From positions 62,001 through 126,000 of the forward strand of contig JACKEA010000008.1 in assembly GCA_020633235.1 (NCBI GenBank): a DNA stretch of 64,000 nt. Reading direction: 5' to 3'. The stretch is from Polyangiaceae bacterium. GTDB lineage: Bacteria > Myxococcota_A > Polyangia > Polyangiales > Polyangiaceae. Position 1 is the first letter of the stretch. Each line of letters opens with the position of its first letter. Positions 23,737 to 32,512 of the stretch are shown here, one piece after another. Position numbers and translations under genes: made by a program. The notes beneath the pieces were generated by a model that made no database searches, was not told where the DNA came from, and saw only the letters and a list, made by a program, of their open reading frames with translations.

Positions 23737-24642
23737 ATGCCCTCCCCGCGACTCGCGTTTGCCACGCCTCGGAAGCTGCCCAAGGCGACGAGCCTGGAGG
23801 GTCGGGTGGCGGTGTTGGACGTGGCCTTCGCCGGCCTCGGTAGCGGCTTCGAGAAGGTGACGCGGCCGTTCATCGAGGGACTTGGGGAGCGCCTGCGCGC
23901 CTGGGTGGATCATCACGATCACGACGAGCACCCGACGTTCGAGAAGGACCCGCGCTTCGTGCTGGCGAAGAAGAGCGAGCATGGCGCCTGCCCAGAGATG
24001 ATCGATCAGGAGCTCGTGGCGCGATTGGGTCCAGTGGACACCATCGTGTGCCACACGGACTTCGACGGTCTCGCGAGCGCGGCCAAGTGGCTGCGGGAAG
24101 GCGTGGAGCCGTATCCGGGGTGCGACGACGACGCCCGCGCCATCGACACGCGTATCGGCAAGCCCAGCGCCGTCGCCGAGCGCATCGACCGAGCGATCCG
24201 GGCGCGGCCCAAGGACTACGGTTTGTTCGGCGTGATCGTGCGACACCTCGCGACCGGGCTCTCCGACGCGAGCTTGTGGGTGCCCATCGACGAAGCGGCG
24301 GCCGAGCTGATCCCGGTGGAACGGGAGACGCGCCGCGCCGCGGAACGCTACCAGCGGCTGTCCCCCGGCGTCGCGGTGGTCGACATCGCCAGCGGCGTGG
24401 GCAAGGTGGACAAGACCTTGCTTCTGTTGCTGGGTCAGGAACGTGAGCGCGTGAGCGTGGTGTTGGATCGCGACACGGTGGCCATCGCCGCTGCCTTCGA
24501 CAGCGGGCTGAACTTCCTCGACATGTTCGGTCTCGCCGGAGGCATGCCCACCCGCGTGTCGCTGCCCCGAAAGAGGGCCGCCGAAGTGCTCGAGAAATTG
24601 GGCGTGGAGCCCGACCTCGCGGCCCAAACCGTCGACGCCTGA
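23737..24642 (+). CDS. DHH-family phosphoesterase-like protein with unusual motif order
   Basis: Predicted cytosolic metal-dependent phosphoesterase, 301 residues. DHH-family proteins (RecJ, nanoRNase/pAp phosphatase) normally read motif I (DxDG type) first, then an Asp, then DHH. Here the Asp strand VAVLDVAF (Asp28) and WVDHHDHDEH (DHH 58-60) come before the motif I-like VCHTDFDGLASAAKW (106-111), as if circularly permuted. The C-terminal part has a DHHA1-like look (VSVVLDRDTVAIAAAFDSGL, MFGLAGGMPTRVSLP). The substrate is unknown; nucleotides or oligonucleotides would fit. The ATG at 23737 lies 31 bp after the previous stop and follows CGAGGGCTC. Confidence 0.7.
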   Translation: MPSPRLAFATPRKLPKATSLEGRVAVLDVAFAGLGSGFEKVTRPFIEGLGERLRAWVDHHDHDEHPTFEKDPRFVLAKKSEHGACPEMIDQELVARLGPVDTIVCHTDFDGLASAAKWLREGVEPYPGCDDDARAIDTRIGKPSAVAERIDRAIRARPKDYGLFGVIVRHLATGLSDASLWVPIDEAAAELIPVERETRRAAERYQRLSPGVAVVDIASGVGKVDKTLLLLLGQERERVSVVLDRDTVAIAAAFDSGLNFLDMFGLAGGMPTRVSLPRKRAAEVLEKLGVEPDLAAQTVDA

Positions 24643-24701
24643 GCCGCCGTTCAGTAGCCGGTGAAGCTGGCGTGACGGAGGCGGATCGAGGTTGCTCAGA
24701 C

Positions 24702-24732
24702 GAAATGCGCATGCTAGACGCATTTCACTTTT
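24702..24732 (+). terminator. Possible Rho-independent terminator
   Basis: Perfect 8-bp arms GAAATGCG (24702-24709) and CGCATTTC (24719-24726) around a 9-nt loop, followed by ACTTTTG. It lies 60 bp after the DHH-protein stop. The T tract is short, so efficiency is uncertain. Confidence 0.5.
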
Positions 24733-24816
24733 GAAACGCGAGCTGCCCTAAAGCAGAACGTAAAGCATCGAAAATAGGCACATTCCTCAGAATGTCCACA
24801 CCCGTCCGGGGGGTTG

Positions 24817-25719
24817 ATGGCGACCCGAGCCACTTCGTCCACCAGCACTGACGAGATCTTTTTCCAGAACGACGGCGTCTCCTTGTGCCTGTTGGTCAAT
24901 CGACGCCAACGCACCCTGCGCGTCGTCGATTTCCGCTCCGGGCCCCATCCCGCCAAGCGCCTGTTCGTGATGAGCTTGGCGCGGCGTGAAGGCGTGGATC
25001 GGGTCTACACCCTGGTCGAGCGCGACGAGTGCTCCACCTGGACTCGCCTGGGCTTCCATCGCGAAGGCACCATTCCCGGCTTCTACAAGCGCAGCGATGC
25101 ATTCCTGCTCGGAGCGCTGGTGCCCACGGGAACGGATGACGACTCGGAGCAGAGCGGGCTTCGGATGGCGCTCTCGGACACCAGCGTGGGGGCGGAGGCC
25201 GACAAGCTGTACCAAGCCGCCCGCAAGACCGCGAAGGACCGCGAGGGCAGCTCGAGCCCGCAGGTGAAGGTGCAGCTGGCTCGGGAAGCGGACGTGAAGA
25301 AATCTCTCACGGCGGCGCAGCGGGCGGGGCGTGCGCTCACGGGGTTCGAGCCCTTCGGCCGCGACGTGGAACGGCTGTACTTCGCGTGCACCGCCCGCGG
25401 CGGCTTCTCCTTGATGGCCTCGGTGGAGACGCAGCCCTGTTTCAACAACGCATTCCTCGAGCTGCTCACTGCTCCGCGTACGGAGAAGGAAGCGGCGCTC
25501 ACCACGGCCGCCGTGCGCAAGCTGTGTGACGAGCTGTTCGAGCGTGGCATCGTGGGCTGCTTTGCCCTGAGCCCAGTGGACGACACGGACCTGGGCGCGG
25601 TGTTCCTGGAGAACGGCTTCCGGCGTACCGGCGCCCTCGCGCAGCACATGTTGGTGGGTGGGGAGCGTGCGGATGCGTTCCTGTGGTCGCGCAAGCTGGC
25701 GCAACCCGCCGACCAGTAG
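24817..25719 (+). CDS. Tandem GNAT-fold acetyltransferase-like protein (AblB-like N-terminal half)
   Basis: Cytosolic protein of 300 residues with two acetyltransferase-like halves. The first (about 15-110) has RLFVMSLARREGVDRVYTLV and LGFHREGTIPGFYKRSDAFL, which resembles the end of beta-lysine acetyltransferase-type GNAT domains. The second (about 155-295) has VRKLCDELFERGIVGCFALS and AVFLENGFRRTGALAQHMLV, the usual GNAT helix and strand pattern. A charged linker separates them (KLYQAARKTAKDREGSSS). The ATG at 24817 is preferred over the adjacent TTG at 24814; both follow a run of G. Substrate unknown. No lysine aminomutase gene is nearby, so osmolyte synthesis is not supported by context. 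Confidence 0.72.
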   Translation: MATRATSSTSTDEIFFQNDGVSLCLLVNRRQRTLRVVDFRSGPHPAKRLFVMSLARREGVDRVYTLVERDECSTWTRLGFHREGTIPGFYKRSDAFLLGALVPTGTDDDSEQSGLRMALSDTSVGAEADKLYQAARKTAKDREGSSSPQVKVQLAREADVKKSLTAAQRAGRALTGFEPFGRDVERLYFACTARGGFSLMASVETQPCFNNAFLELLTAPRTEKEAALTTAAVRKLCDELFERGIVGCFALSPVDDTDLGAVFLENGFRRTGALAQHMLVGGERADAFLWSRKLAQPADQ

Positions 25720-25753
25720 TTGACGAATCTCGCCCGCCTGACACCATGGCGGG

Positions 25754-28153
25754 GTGAAAAAGCTGGGAATCGCCCTGTTCCTCCTGGCGCAGCCGGCCCT
25801 GGCGCGCCCGGTCGTGGCTCTGGCGCCGGGGCAGGGCGGCACCCTGGCGGTGGGCTTCGACGCCCAGGGCGTGCTGCGCACGCGAATGTGCGGCGGGGCA
25901 AAGTGTGGCATCGACGGCGCGACGGAGATCCCGATCGCCGCGGAAGAGAAGAACCACGTGGCGCAGGCGACGCTCAGTGTCGTGCGTTACGCGCCGGCGC
26001 GACGCGCCGTGGTGGTGGAACTGCCCAGCGCGGATGCGACGCGGAAGTTCTCGGCCGTGGTCATCGCGAACGGCAAGGAGCCGCACATCGTGTTTGCCGG
26101 GCAGACCGGCTACACGGACGGCGAGTGGGGCGAGCGACATGGCGCCATGGTGATGCTGTCGGAAGCGCGGACCGACGGAACCCGCAGCATCTTGTTGGGG
26201 GAGCAGCGCGAAGACCTCACCCTGTGTCGGCGACCCACGATCTTGGCGCCGAAGCTCTTGGCAGCCGACGGTAAGCTCCATCCTGCGAAGGTGCAGCGCC
26301 TGACGCCGGAAGAGCGGGAGGGCGCGAAGAGGCTGTCGGCGGTGCGCGTGGAGGAGGCGTCGACGGTGCCGGTGCTGCGGGCGCGGGGAGCGTCCAGTGC
26401 CGTCGGTCGTCCGGATGCCCTCACGGATGGAGATCCGGAAACGACGTGGGCGGAGAACCGCGGCAGCGAGGGGCGCGGCGAGCTGGTGGTGATGAGCGCG
26501 CCGGCGGGGTTGCCCCTGACGGGTTTCGAGTTCGTGGTGCGCCCGCCGAAAGCGAATCCGGAGCATGCCGTCGCCCCCAAGGAGCTGTGGCTGGCGACGG
26601 ACCATGACCTTTTCTTGGTCACGCTTCCGGAAGACGGCTGGAAGAACCCCGGTGCGCGCTACGCGGTGAAGCTCGACCGCCCGCTGGAGACCGAGTGCGT
26701 CGGCCTGGTGGTGGAGAGCGCCTATGGCGGCGGCAAGGACGCGCGGGTGACCCTGGCGGAGCTTTCGGCTCGCACCGAGTTCGACGCCAGCAAGATCGAC
26801 GGCCTGGTGGGTGCCCTCGCCGGGGGCGGTCAGCGCGCGGAGGCAGCGGGCACCGCCCTCTCGGTGTTGGGCGACGTGGCCTTCGATGCCGTACAGAAAC
26901 GCTTCGCGAGTCTGGACGAGGGGGGCCGCCGGGTTGCCCTGGACGTGATCGACCACGCCGACTGCAGCCACTCCGCACCGGTGTACGTGGAGGCCCTGCT
27001 GGGCCCCTATCGCGCGCACCGCATCCACGCGCAGGATCGCCTGCGCCGCTGTCCCAAAGAAGGCGGAGAAGAGCTGGCCAAAGCCCTCGCCGTCGCGCCG
27101 CCCCTGCGCCTCGGGCCCCTCGCGGAGCAGCTCGCGCTGATCGCGCCGGACCGTGCCGTGGCGGCCATCTTGCCCAAGTTCGCGAAGTCACGGCGCAAGG
27201 TCCGCGCCGACCTGCGGGTGGCGCTGGCACGCGCCACCCGCTCGCCCCACGCCGCCGCCGCGGTGCGCGCGGCCCTCGCCGATCCAAAGACCGGCATCAC
27301 CGCACGCATCGATCTACTGCGTGCCTTGGGCGATCGCATCGGCGGCTTCCGCCCGGAAGCGGGCGCTGCCCTCACGCGCCTGCTCGGAGCCAAGGCGAGC
27401 TTTCGCACGCGCTACCTGCTGCTCGCTCCCGCCGCCGAGCTCGCCAAGGCCGACCCCGGCGCGGCGGAGTTCCTCGTGCGCTCCTTGCGCTCCGACGACA
27501 GCCCCTACGTGCGCACCCACGCTGCGGAGGTGATGGACGATCCCACGCGCTTCCGCGCTGGGCTCACCGCCGCCCTCACGGATCCCGAGGTCCGCGTGCG
27601 AGAGGCCGCGGTGAACGCCCTCGCCAAGCCCTCCGGCAGCTTCGCCCAGAACGCCTTGGTAAGTCGACTCGAGCACGATCGCTGGCCACTGGTGCGCGCC
27701 GCGTCGGCCAAGGCGTTGGCTGGGCACGGCCCGAGTGCCAGCGTGGACGCGGCGCTGGCCCAGGCCGTGAGCGACTCTTCTCCGGCCGTGCGCGCGCCGG
27801 CAGTGGTCGCCCTGGGTCATCGTCACGCGACGAAGCACGCGGCGACCGTGCGTGAGCGTTTGGAGGACGACGAGGAAGTGCCGGAAGTGCAAGGCGCGGC
27901 CGCTCTCGCCCTCGGTCTGTTGTGCGATCGCGCGTCCCTCGACGCACTCACGGACCGTGCGCAAAAGCTCTCCGATCCGATGCTCTCGCCGGAGGCCCGG
28001 GCGGTGAGCGTGATGGCCCTCGGTGCGCTGAGTCGCATCCACCCGGCGGATCTCGCGGAGCGCGTGAAGCCGCTCCGGGACCGGCACGCACCGGTCACGG
28101 CACGTGCCGCCGCCGAGGCCGCGCTGCGCTCGCCCGGCCACTGCGGACGCTGA
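25754..28153 (+). CDS. Exported HEAT-repeat protein with discoidin-like domain
   Basis: A 799-residue exported protein. A short signal peptide (LGIALFLLAQPALA) precedes a beta-rich N-terminal domain with one CGGAKC pair. A discoidin/F5-8C-like segment around residues 215-335 shows DALTDGDPETTWAENRGSEG. About 430 residues of HEAT-type helical repeats follow (DPEVRVREAAVNALAKPSGS, SSPAVRAPAVVALGHRHATK, VPEVQGAAALALGLLCDRAS). The GTG at 25754 follows GGCGGG. The layout suggests a periplasmic or surface scaffold that binds proteins and perhaps glycans; that role is inference. Confidence 0.82.
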   Translation: MKKLGIALFLLAQPALARPVVALAPGQGGTLAVGFDAQGVLRTRMCGGAKCGIDGATEIPIAAEEKNHVAQATLSVVRYAPARRAVVVELPSADATRKFSAVVIANGKEPHIVFAGQTGYTDGEWGERHGAMVMLSEARTDGTRSILLGEQREDLTLCRRPTILAPKLLAADGKLHPAKVQRLTPEEREGAKRLSAVRVEEASTVPVLRARGASSAVGRPDALTDGDPETTWAENRGSEGRGELVVMSAPAGLPLTGFEFVVRPPKANPEHAVAPKELWLATDHDLFLVTLPEDGWKNPGARYAVKLDRPLETECVGLVVESAYGGGKDARVTLAELSARTEFDASKIDGLVGALAGGGQRAEAAGTALSVLGDVAFDAVQKRFASLDEGGRRVALDVIDHADCSHSAPVYVEALLGPYRAHRIHAQDRLRRCPKEGGEELAKALAVAPPLRLGPLAEQLALIAPDRAVAAILPKFAKSRRKVRADLRVALARATRSPHAAAAVRAALADPKTGITARIDLLRALGDRIGGFRPEAGAALTRLLGAKASFRTRYLLLAPAAELAKADPGAAEFLVRSLRSDDSPYVRTHAAEVMDDPTRFRAGLTAALTDPEVRVREAAVNALAKPSGSFAQNALVSRLEHDRWPLVRAASAKALAGHGPSASVDAALAQAVSDSSPAVRAPAVVALGHRHATKHAATVRERLEDDEEVPEVQGAAALALGLLCDRASLDALTDRAQKLSDPMLSPEARAVSVMALGALSRIHPADLAERVKPLRDRHAPVTARAAAEAALRSPGHCGR

Positions 28154-28202
28154 TTGCCGTCAGTCCCGGGCGCGCCCGTGTTTGGACGTCCGCGGAGGGG
28201 CT

Positions 28203-28218
28203 CGCGCCGCACCAACAT
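28203..28218 (+). repeat. Dispersed intergenic repeat, single half-site
   Basis: CGCGCCGCACCAACAT followed by CCTCGGG, between the HEAT-repeat gene and the epimerase gene. It is identical over 16 bases to the copy at 13229. Confidence 0.75.
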
Positions 28219-28274
28219 CCTCGGGATACATTGCCCCCTGCCCGTCTTTCGGGGGTGGTGGTAGGACCCGAGGC

Positions 28275-29330
28275 ATGTCCAAGCCCTGGGTACTGGTCAC
28301 GGGAGCCTCCGGATTCATCGGCGCACGGTTGGTGCGCGCCCTGGTGGAGCGCGGGGAACGGGTGAAGGCCTTCGTCCGCGCCGGCTCCAGCCTGAAGATG
28401 CTGGAAGACCTACCCTACGATCGCTGCCGCCTCGCGGTGGGGGACATCACCATCAGCCACACGGTGTACCGCGCGCTCTCCGAGTGCGACCGCATGTACC
28501 ACGTCGCCAGCAACTTCCAGATGTGGAACACGCGACCCGAGCGCATCCTGGAGCCGGCCATCGAGGGCACTCGCGCCACGTTGGAGGCTGCGCGGCGTCG
28601 CGGGCTGGAGAAGATCGTGGTGACCAGCTCGGTCGGGGCGTTGGGGACCACCCAGGCTCCAGAGCCCATGGACGAGGGTCACGAATTCAACCTTCGCGAT
28701 CCAGAGACCTACGTGCTCAGCAAGTACGAAGCCGAGCGTGTGGCGCTGGAAGCCGCGGACGACGGACTACCGGTGGTGGTGGTGCTACCGGCCGCGGTGT
28801 CGGGCCCCGGCGATTGGAAGCCGACGCCCACGGGGCAGGGGATCGTCACGTACTTGAAGAGCTCGCCGGCGTTTCGCATGCCGGTGCCGGACGGCGGCCT
28901 GAACATCGTGGACGTGGACGACGTCGTCGATGGCCACATCCGCGCCATGGAACGCGGCAGCATCGGCGAGCGCTACATCTTGGGCGGCGAAGATCTCACC
29001 TTCCGCCAGATGTTCGAGACCTTGAGCGACCTCACGGGTCTCGCGCCCCCTGGTGGCACGGCGTCGGGAGGCTTGGTGCAGCTCATCGGACGCTTGATGG
29101 AGCTACGCGCACGCTTTGGTGGCAGAGATCCGGAGCTCACCTACCGCTTGGCTCGGGACTACTCCACGTCCTACGCCTGGGTCACGAGCGAGCGCGCCGA
29201 AAAGGAGCTTGGCTACAGTCATCGCCCGGCGCGGGAAACCCTCGCGCGCGCGGTGCGCTGGTACCTCGAGCACGGCTACGTGCCGGACAAAGCGGCGCGC
29301 CGCGTTCGGCTGGAGCTTCGCCCGACGTGA
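28275..29330 (+). CDS. NAD-dependent epimerase/dehydratase, HpnA-like extended SDR
   Basis: Cytosolic extended short-chain dehydrogenase, 351 residues. The dinucleotide-binding motif is VTGASGFIGARLV at the N-terminus, DITISHTVYRAL is the acidic strand region, the catalytic serine lies in VVTSSVGALG, and YVLSKYEAE carries the catalytic Tyr and Lys. The combination of a CDRMYHVASNFQMW segment and the short length resembles the hopanoid-associated sugar epimerase HpnA and dihydroflavonol-reductase-like enzymes. The substrate is not certain. The ATG at 28275 follows CGAGGC. Its TGA overlaps the GTG of the next gene, so a membrane protein is translated with it. Confidence 0.85.
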   Translation: MSKPWVLVTGASGFIGARLVRALVERGERVKAFVRAGSSLKMLEDLPYDRCRLAVGDITISHTVYRALSECDRMYHVASNFQMWNTRPERILEPAIEGTRATLEAARRRGLEKIVVTSSVGALGTTQAPEPMDEGHEFNLRDPETYVLSKYEAERVALEAADDGLPVVVVLPAAVSGPGDWKPTPTGQGIVTYLKSSPAFRMPVPDGGLNIVDVDDVVDGHIRAMERGSIGERYILGGEDLTFRQMFETLSDLTGLAPPGGTASGGLVQLIGRLMELRARFGGRDPELTYRLARDYSTSYAWVTSERAEKELGYSHRPARETLARAVRWYLEHGYVPDKAARRVRLELRPT

Positions 29331-30010
29331 GCGAGTCCGCCGGCGTCGCGACCTCGGCCCCCGAGAGTGAAGCGTCCTCCGCGGGCGTACCCGGCGCGTT
29401 GGCGCTGGCCACGGTGCTGTCCGCAATCGCGGTGATCCCTGCGACGCTGCGCGGCGGGGTGAATGTCGGGCTCGTCGGGCTCGGTGCGGCGGCGCTGTCC
29501 GTCGGGCTCTTCGCCGCGTCCCTCAAAGTCGTGGGCGTGCGCTCGCGGGCGGTGGGCACGGTGCTGTTCGCCGTCGCGCTTTCGTCTGCACCCCTGGCCA
29601 TCCTCGCGCGGGTGCTCAAAGCCACCACGCACCATCGCCCGCTCGGTGGCGTCACCTTCGCCATCCTCGCGTTGGTGGTGCTGGGCGGCGCTCTGGCCGT
29701 GGGCGCGCGGCTGCTCACGTTCCGTCGCTGGATCCCGATCGCCGTTGGCGCTCTGGGCGCCGTTGCGGGTCTGCGCTTCGCCCTACCAGCGCTGGGCGCC
29801 AGCTTCTTGGACGGCGTGCTGCTCTTGGCGGCCGGCCTCGCCGCCGCGCTCATCACGCCTCCTGGGTGGACCCGGCGCGCCGGTGTGCCGGTGTGGGCAG
29901 TGGTGGTGGTATTGGGCGTGGCGCTGTGTTTCGCAATGCCTTCCGCGGCCAGCACCGCGGCGGAGCGTGCCCCGGTGGTCATCGCGCCCTTCTCCCCGTT
30001 CATCCGCTGA
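29327..30010 (+). CDS. Multi-pass membrane protein of unknown function
   Basis: A 227-residue inner-membrane protein with about six transmembrane segments, e.g. ALALATVLSAIAVIPATL, VGLVGLGAAALSVGLFAASL, VTFAILALVVLGGALAVGA, FLDGVLLLAAGLAAALI and VPVWAVVVVLGVALCFAM. A short acidic N-terminus precedes them. The GTG at 29327 overlaps the stop of the epimerase gene (GTGA), so the two are translationally coupled. I recognise no catalytic motif. A role in placing or modifying a lipid or glycan together with the epimerase is a guess from context. Confidence 0.8.
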   Translation: MSESAGVATSAPESEASSAGVPGALALATVLSAIAVIPATLRGGVNVGLVGLGAAALSVGLFAASLKVVGVRSRAVGTVLFAVALSSAPLAILARVLKATTHHRPLGGVTFAILALVVLGGALAVGARLLTFRRWIPIAVGALGAVAGLRFALPALGASFLDGVLLLAAGLAAALITPPGWTRRAGVPVWAVVVVLGVALCFAMPSAASTAAERAPVVIAPFSPFIR

Positions 30011-30096
30011 CTTGACCCGCTCGAGAGCCCCGCGCAGGAAGCCAAGAGCCGTGGTCGCGTTGACGACCCCAGGGTGCGCCCTTAACTTTTCCATGG

Positions 30097-31344
30097 ATGT
30101 CGCGAGCGCATGGGAACGCCCACGTCCGACGACTCCTCTCGTTGGTCGTGGTGCTGATGGCGATGCTCTTCGGAGCAAGCGCATGGGCCGCCCCCGAAGT
30201 GCGCACCGGCGTCACCGAAGTGGAAGAGCCGGAGCAACTGGCGGAAAAGCCGCCCCCCGTCACCGCAGACGCGCGGCACCAAGCTCCCGGTGACGCCCCG
30301 CGGCTGGGCGCCGCGCACGAGCTCACGATCCCGAAACCGCCGGCAAGCTTCAACACGCACGACGCGGGCTGGATCCGCTTCGCCTACTTGCCGGCGGTCA
30401 GGGAGCGCGTGCAGCCGTTGATCATGGAGGCTGACTCCGTGCGTGCGGATCTGAGCGCACGCCTTGGCCGTCCGGTGTTGAACGACGTCACGGTGTACAT
30501 CGCCCGCACGCCGGGAGAGATGGCGACCCTGGCGCCCGAGGGCGCGCCGTTTCCGAAGTACGCGGCGGGCGTCGCCTACTCGGACATCGGGCTGATCCTG
30601 CTCACGATCCATCCGGTGAACCCGAACGCGCAGCACGACTTGGCGGAGGTGTTCCGCCACGAGCTGGCGCACGTCGCCTTGCACGACGCCGTCAAGGGCC
30701 GAGCGGTGCCGCGTTGGTTCAACGAAGGCTTCGCGGTGTTCGCGTCGGGTGAGAGCTCCTTCCCGCGCCTGCAAACCTTGTGGAGCGCCACCACCTCGAA
30801 CCAGCTGTTGCCCCTGTCGCGCCTCGAGCGTTCGTTCCCGGCGGACGCCGTCACCGCTTCCGTGGCCTACGCCGAAGCCGCGGACGTGGTGCGCTTCTTG
30901 GTGCGAAAGCAGGATCAACAGCGTTTCGTCTCGATGATCGGACGCGTGCGGGAGGGCCAGAGCTTCAACAGCTCGATGCAGGACGCCTACGGCCTGGATC
31001 TCGCCAGCCTGGAGTACGAATGGCGGGAAGACGTCGCCAAGCGCTACACCTTTTGGCCGGTGCTGTTCGGTGGTTCCATCGTGTGGGTCGGCGCCATCGG
31101 CCTCTTCGTTTGGGGCTGGCGCCGCCGCCGCAAGCGCGACAAGGCCACCCTCGCGCGCTGGACCAAGGAAGAAGCGATGGAGGACGAGCTCCGTCGTCGC
31201 CTGAGGGAAGCCGAAGAAAACGGCCGCGTGCGGATCGTGTTCGCGCGGGCTCAGAACGACGCTCCGGATGACCTGCCGCCCCCGCTGCCCGAGGGCGAAG
31301 TGCCGAAGATCGAGCACGAAGGACGCTGGCATACGTTGCACTGA
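30097..31344 (+). CDS. Membrane-anchored gluzincin metallopeptidase (peptidase MA-like)
   Basis: A 415-residue protein with an N-terminal signal (LLSLVVVLMAMLFGASAWA), a periplasmic peptidase domain, and one transmembrane helix at about 318-340 (FWPVLFGGSIVWVGAIGLFV), ending in a charged cytoplasmic tail with a Pro-rich stretch. The zinc motif HELAH (188-192) and the downstream WFNEGFAVF (Glu210) match peptidase MA-type gluzincins, so it should be an active Zn peptidase facing the periplasm. The substrate is unknown. The ATG at 30097 is used; another ATG four bases earlier is out of frame. Confidence 0.85.
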   Translation: MSRAHGNAHVRRLLSLVVVLMAMLFGASAWAAPEVRTGVTEVEEPEQLAEKPPPVTADARHQAPGDAPRLGAAHELTIPKPPASFNTHDAGWIRFAYLPAVRERVQPLIMEADSVRADLSARLGRPVLNDVTVYIARTPGEMATLAPEGAPFPKYAAGVAYSDIGLILLTIHPVNPNAQHDLAEVFRHELAHVALHDAVKGRAVPRWFNEGFAVFASGESSFPRLQTLWSATTSNQLLPLSRLERSFPADAVTASVAYAEAADVVRFLVRKQDQQRFVSMIGRVREGQSFNSSMQDAYGLDLASLEYEWREDVAKRYTFWPVLFGGSIVWVGAIGLFVWGWRRRRKRDKATLARWTKEEAMEDELRRRLREAEENGRVRIVFARAQNDAPDDLPPPLPEGEVPKIEHEGRWHTLH

Positions 31345-31391
31345 CGGGGGTGTGACTCCACGGCACGTGAACCGACGTCCTCGCCGGGCAT

Positions 31392-31407
31392 CGCGCCGGA
31401 CCAACAT
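31392..31407 (+). repeat. Dispersed intergenic repeat, single half-site
   Basis: CGCGCCGGACCAACAT followed by TCGGCCG, in the 113-bp gap between the gluzincin gene and the next lipoprotein gene. Confidence 0.75.
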
Positions 31408-31457
31408 TCGGCCGAAACCAGCGGGGAGCTTTGCGAAAGCCAGCCCGTAATTTGGGC

Positions 31458-32387
31458 ATGCTTGGTCGCTCTTTGCTTCTTCCTCTTCTGCTCTCCGGCA
31501 CCTTCCTCACGGGCTGTCTCGACATCTCCGAAGACGGCATCGACATTCGCCCTCGCGTTCCGTACCAATCCTCCGTGCGAGACGTGGGCGAGCCCCTGAT
31601 TTGGCAGGGCGAGCCCATCGACGTGCACGTGGAGCGCGGCAACGTGGAGGTGGTGGGTGATCCTGGCGCCACCAGCGTGCGCGTCACCTCGCGAGCGATG
31701 ACCTGGGCCTCCTACGGCGACACGGGCGACGCCAAGGCGATGAACGACGCGATCCTCTCCACCGCCTTCGCCCGCGTGGAGGACGGCTTCCTGAAAGTGG
31801 GCTGCAAGGCCATCGACGACGACATCGGCTCCGCTCAGGCCGCGAGCACGCAGTGCAACCTGCGCGTGATGGTGCCCGCGCCGGACGGCGCCACGCATGA
31901 CGTCCACGTGACCACGGGCTTGGGGGACGCGTTCTTGGCCAACCTGAGGACCTCGCCGTGGGGCGCCATCGACTTGTACGTGGTCGGCTCCGTGGAAGCG
32001 TGGGGCCTGCGCGGCAACGTGCACTCCCAGGCGTCCGAGAACGACATCGAGGCCACGCCGCTGCCCGGCGGCTTCATCGACGCCGACTCCACCATCATCT
32101 TGCAGGTGCCGGGGGATCGCGAACAGGCCGATCAGGGCGCATCTTCCGGCACCACGCTGCGGCTGCCGTCGGCCTTCGGCGCCAACGCGGTGGACCTCGC
32201 GAGCCAGCAGGGCAGCGTGCTCACGGCGGACTTCCCCAACCTCGCTTCCGGTGTGCCGCACAATCCCGGTCCGAGCGCCGCCGCATTGGTGCGCGGTCAC
32301 GCGGATTGGGGCGACGTGAAAGTGCTGACCCTGCACTCCCTTGCCGGCCGCAGCCGCACCTCGGATTTGGGTCAGCTCATTTTTTGA
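31458..32387 (+). CDS. Lipoprotein of unknown function
   Basis: A 309-residue lipoprotein with signal and lipobox LLLPLLLSGTFLTGC. The mature protein looks like a repetitive beta fold: IDVHVERGNVEVVGDPGATS, LRVMVPAPDGATHDVHVTTG and AIDLYVVGSVEAWGLRGNVH. Alternating strands that weigh short-period motifs are reminiscent of DUF4097-type or other right-handed beta-helix envelope proteins, but I do not make a firm family call. The ATG at 31458 gives the signal peptide at once. It is followed by a copy of the dispersed repeat one base after its stop. Confidence 0.75.
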   Translation: MLGRSLLLPLLLSGTFLTGCLDISEDGIDIRPRVPYQSSVRDVGEPLIWQGEPIDVHVERGNVEVVGDPGATSVRVTSRAMTWASYGDTGDAKAMNDAILSTAFARVEDGFLKVGCKAIDDDIGSAQAASTQCNLRVMVPAPDGATHDVHVTTGLGDAFLANLRTSPWGAIDLYVVGSVEAWGLRGNVHSQASENDIEATPLPGGFIDADSTIILQVPGDREQADQGASSGTTLRLPSAFGANAVDLASQQGSVLTADFPNLASGVPHNPGPSAAALVRGHADWGDVKVLTLHSLAGRSRTSDLGQLIF

Positions 32388-32403
32388 TTGTCGGTGCGGC
32401 GCG
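32388..32403 (-). repeat. Dispersed intergenic repeat, single half-site
   Basis: TTGTCGGTGCGGCGCG, followed by ATGCCCGTCGCG as at 6671. It starts directly after the stop of the preceding lipoprotein gene. Confidence 0.75.
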
Positions 32404-32512
32404 ATGCCCGTCGCGAGGCGTCGCAAAACGCCGCACTCGGGGCACGCCGTCGCGGTCCGGCGCGGCGAAATCCCGCGTCTGTGTTGGCACGGGTCGCGCA
32501 CTTCCCCGCGTC

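Noticed and set aside
24639..24656. Second LexA-like site (ending CGTTCAGT)
   Set aside because: Only the GTTCAG half fits and it lies over and just after the DHH-protein stop codon, not in a promoter.
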